64,000 nucleotides of DNA, from the NCBI GenBank assembly GCA_013399305.1, contig VXAI01000116.1, positions 2,115,077 to 2,179,076 of the forward strand, written 5' to 3'. This DNA comes from Rostratula benghalensis. Lineage: Eukaryota; Chordata; Aves; Charadriiformes; Rostratulidae. Below, one piece after another: positions 62,716 to 64,000 of the stretch (position 1 is the first letter of the stretch; each line of letters starts with the position of its first letter). Below the pieces are notes generated by a model. The model saw only the letters and a program-made list of their open reading frames with translations. It was not told where the DNA came from and made no database searches. Made by a program: the position numbers and the translations under genes.

Positions 62716-64000
62716 TGGGAGCACTGAACTGTAGCCTTCTTGAATGTTAAGGAGGACTTTGAAATCCCTAAATTCCCATAACCACACAGATTCCTTAACT
62801 GACTTTCAGTGGACCGCTCTCCTTAAATCCACCACCTGCAGAAGGAGAGTATAGAAAATGGGAGGACTTGAAGATTTCCTCTGTGTTGACCAGTAACAAC
62901 CCTTACCTCAGATAAATAAAAGAAATCCAAGTTCATTTCATGTGCCTGCCATCCCCTTAGGCAGTTTGCAGGAGGTTGGAAAGGCATGTAAGAATTACAA
63001 AAACCTAGTTTTAACTCCTCTGCCAGCGTGAAGAGGCTGAGTTTGGCAGACACCAAATATTCCACATCACTCAGTGCTCTGCTAAGCTTGACTCACTCTG
63101 AAATTTCAAAAATTTCTCCTTTAATTGCTAATTGTTGGGGCTTAGGGTTTGCACAACATGAGAAAGAGTGACCTAACAAAGTAACTGTGTGACGTTCAGT
63201 CTCCTTACCTATTGCTGGTTTTGGTGTCCACAGGTGTGGGTACCATAGAAATCACAAAATACACTGCTCTGCATCTCACAATACTGTCTAGGTGTCTTAG
63301 CTGGATGTCAGTTATTCTCTCCAGTTATTTCCCGTGCTACAGTAAAAGTAATTAATTGCACTTAAATACAAACCCCAGACCTCCAGTATGGGAAGCTGAG
63401 AGCTTGCTTCCCACTTCCCATAACATCTTGGAGCATATGTGAGGCATCTTTAACCCGTACAACTGCAATGTGAGTTATCTTTATTGTGTTGTTGGAAAAA
63501 TGTACACATTGAAGGTTATCCTGAAGGATGCTTCAATCTGAATGCTACCTTAGCTGGTGGTTAGTTGTTTACGTAATTGTAATTTATGGGTGAATGAAAT
63601 TTTTTGGCCAAAAGCAAAAGCTGACTAGCTCAACCTTGGTCTTTCTTTAGCAAAAGCAAACCAAAAAACCCTCTGTTGGCCTTGTTGAATATTTTTAAAC
63701 CAGTAGGAACTGTGTGCTCAGTGAAGGACACAATTTGACTTGCTGTTTTGGGGATTTTTTTTCCACTTTGTAGACTATGTAATTGGAGCAGCAGCCTTCC
63801 AAACACAGGTAGTTACGGTCTTTAGTTTCTGATAATGACTGCCTTAGAGCTATTCATTTATGACATATATAGAAATTGAATTGCCTTGCTATAGCTTGCA
63901 ATCAACAAATGGTGGACTCAAGAGAAAGCTTCCATCCCAGCTGACACACCTGAACATTATTGTGAGGCTGTCTATGGTGGCTGGCTCTGCACTTTGAAGG
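62716..64000. other. Intronic sequence to the right edge, nothing recognised
   Basis: The next ARHGAP24 coding exon (RhoGAP side, expected to begin with a peptide close to IFGQKLEDTV) was not found before the window ends. Confidence 0.5.

Larger units (their letters stand above)
1..64000 (+). other. ARHGAP24: Internal part of the ARHGAP24 gene (mostly introns)
   Basis: The whole window appears to lie inside one large + strand gene, because the only two confident coding exons (52018-52140 and 56334-56445) both belong to ARHGAP24. ARHGAP24/FilGAP is known as a cytoplasmic GTPase-activating protein that turns off Rac, binds filamin A through its C-terminal region, and is recruited to membranes by an N-terminal PH domain. 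The left 52 kb is inferred to be intron upstream of the last PH exon and the right 7.5 kb intron downstream of the alternative first exon. The upstream PH exons, the RhoGAP domain and the coiled coil were not seen here. That the left edge is still inside the gene is inferred from the known large size of this gene, not shown directly. Confidence 0.75.

Noticed and set aside
1..64000. Possibility of bacterial, phage or CRISPR content, or of tRNA/rRNA genes
   Set aside because: No spaced short repeats, operon-like ORFs or ribosome-binding sites, and no tRNA or rRNA sequence recognised. CR1 elements and introns fit a vertebrate throughout.

Overview
The window is vertebrate nuclear DNA, most likely from a bird. 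It carries many 5'-truncated CR1 LINE copies, on both strands, that end in the avian-type ATTCTGTG octamer repeat. I see no L1, Alu-like or other mammalian SINE sequence, and long ORF-poor, AT-leaning stretches separate short conserved exons. The exact species cannot be read from the sequence.

One gene is supported: ARHGAP24 (FilGAP, a Rac-directed RhoGAP), transcribed on the + strand and only partly contained here. Two coding exons are recognisable. The first (52018-52140) encodes the C-terminal end of the PH domain, including the conserved Trp of the last helix. The second (coding part 56334-56445, with its leader upstream from roughly 55.2 kb) is an alternative first exon that encodes the PH-less N-terminus starting MPEDRN. 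Both end with one base of a glycine codon at a good GT donor, so both can join the same downstream exon, which lies beyond the right edge. The window therefore shows the point where the gene chooses between a lipid-binding, PH-containing protein and a shorter PH-less form. The earlier PH-domain exons were not found and should lie to the left; the RhoGAP domain and coiled-coil exons should lie to the right.

Everything else is intron. From the left: 1-3.3 kb unremarkable; 3.3-6.3 kb a small tandem duplication and three CR1 pieces; 7.86-8.64 kb a CpG-enriched island with two good splice donors; 10.1-12 kb two old CR1 pieces and a G/T-only tract; 13.96-15.54 kb a CR1 nested in an opposite-strand CR1; 15.5-23 kb unremarkable; 23.2 and 24.6 kb an 86-bp direct repeat with acceptor-like ends; 24.7-30.6 kb repeat-free and a candidate for conserved non-coding elements; 35.8-36.7 kb a minus-strand mosaic of a glycoprotein-like coding remnant, a CR1 piece and an A-run; 40.6-41.8 kb a C-run and the best-preserved CR1; 47.9 kb a second G/T tract; 52.0 and 55.2-56.4 kb the ARHGAP24 exons; 59.0 and 62.4 kb two more CR1 remnants.

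No RNA gene, CRISPR array, operon or intact mobile element is present, and I found no new biological system. The most useful observations are the alternative promoter with its overlapping upstream ORF, the CpG-rich candidate promoter at 8 kb, the 23/24.6 kb direct repeat, and the chimeric remnant at 36 kb.
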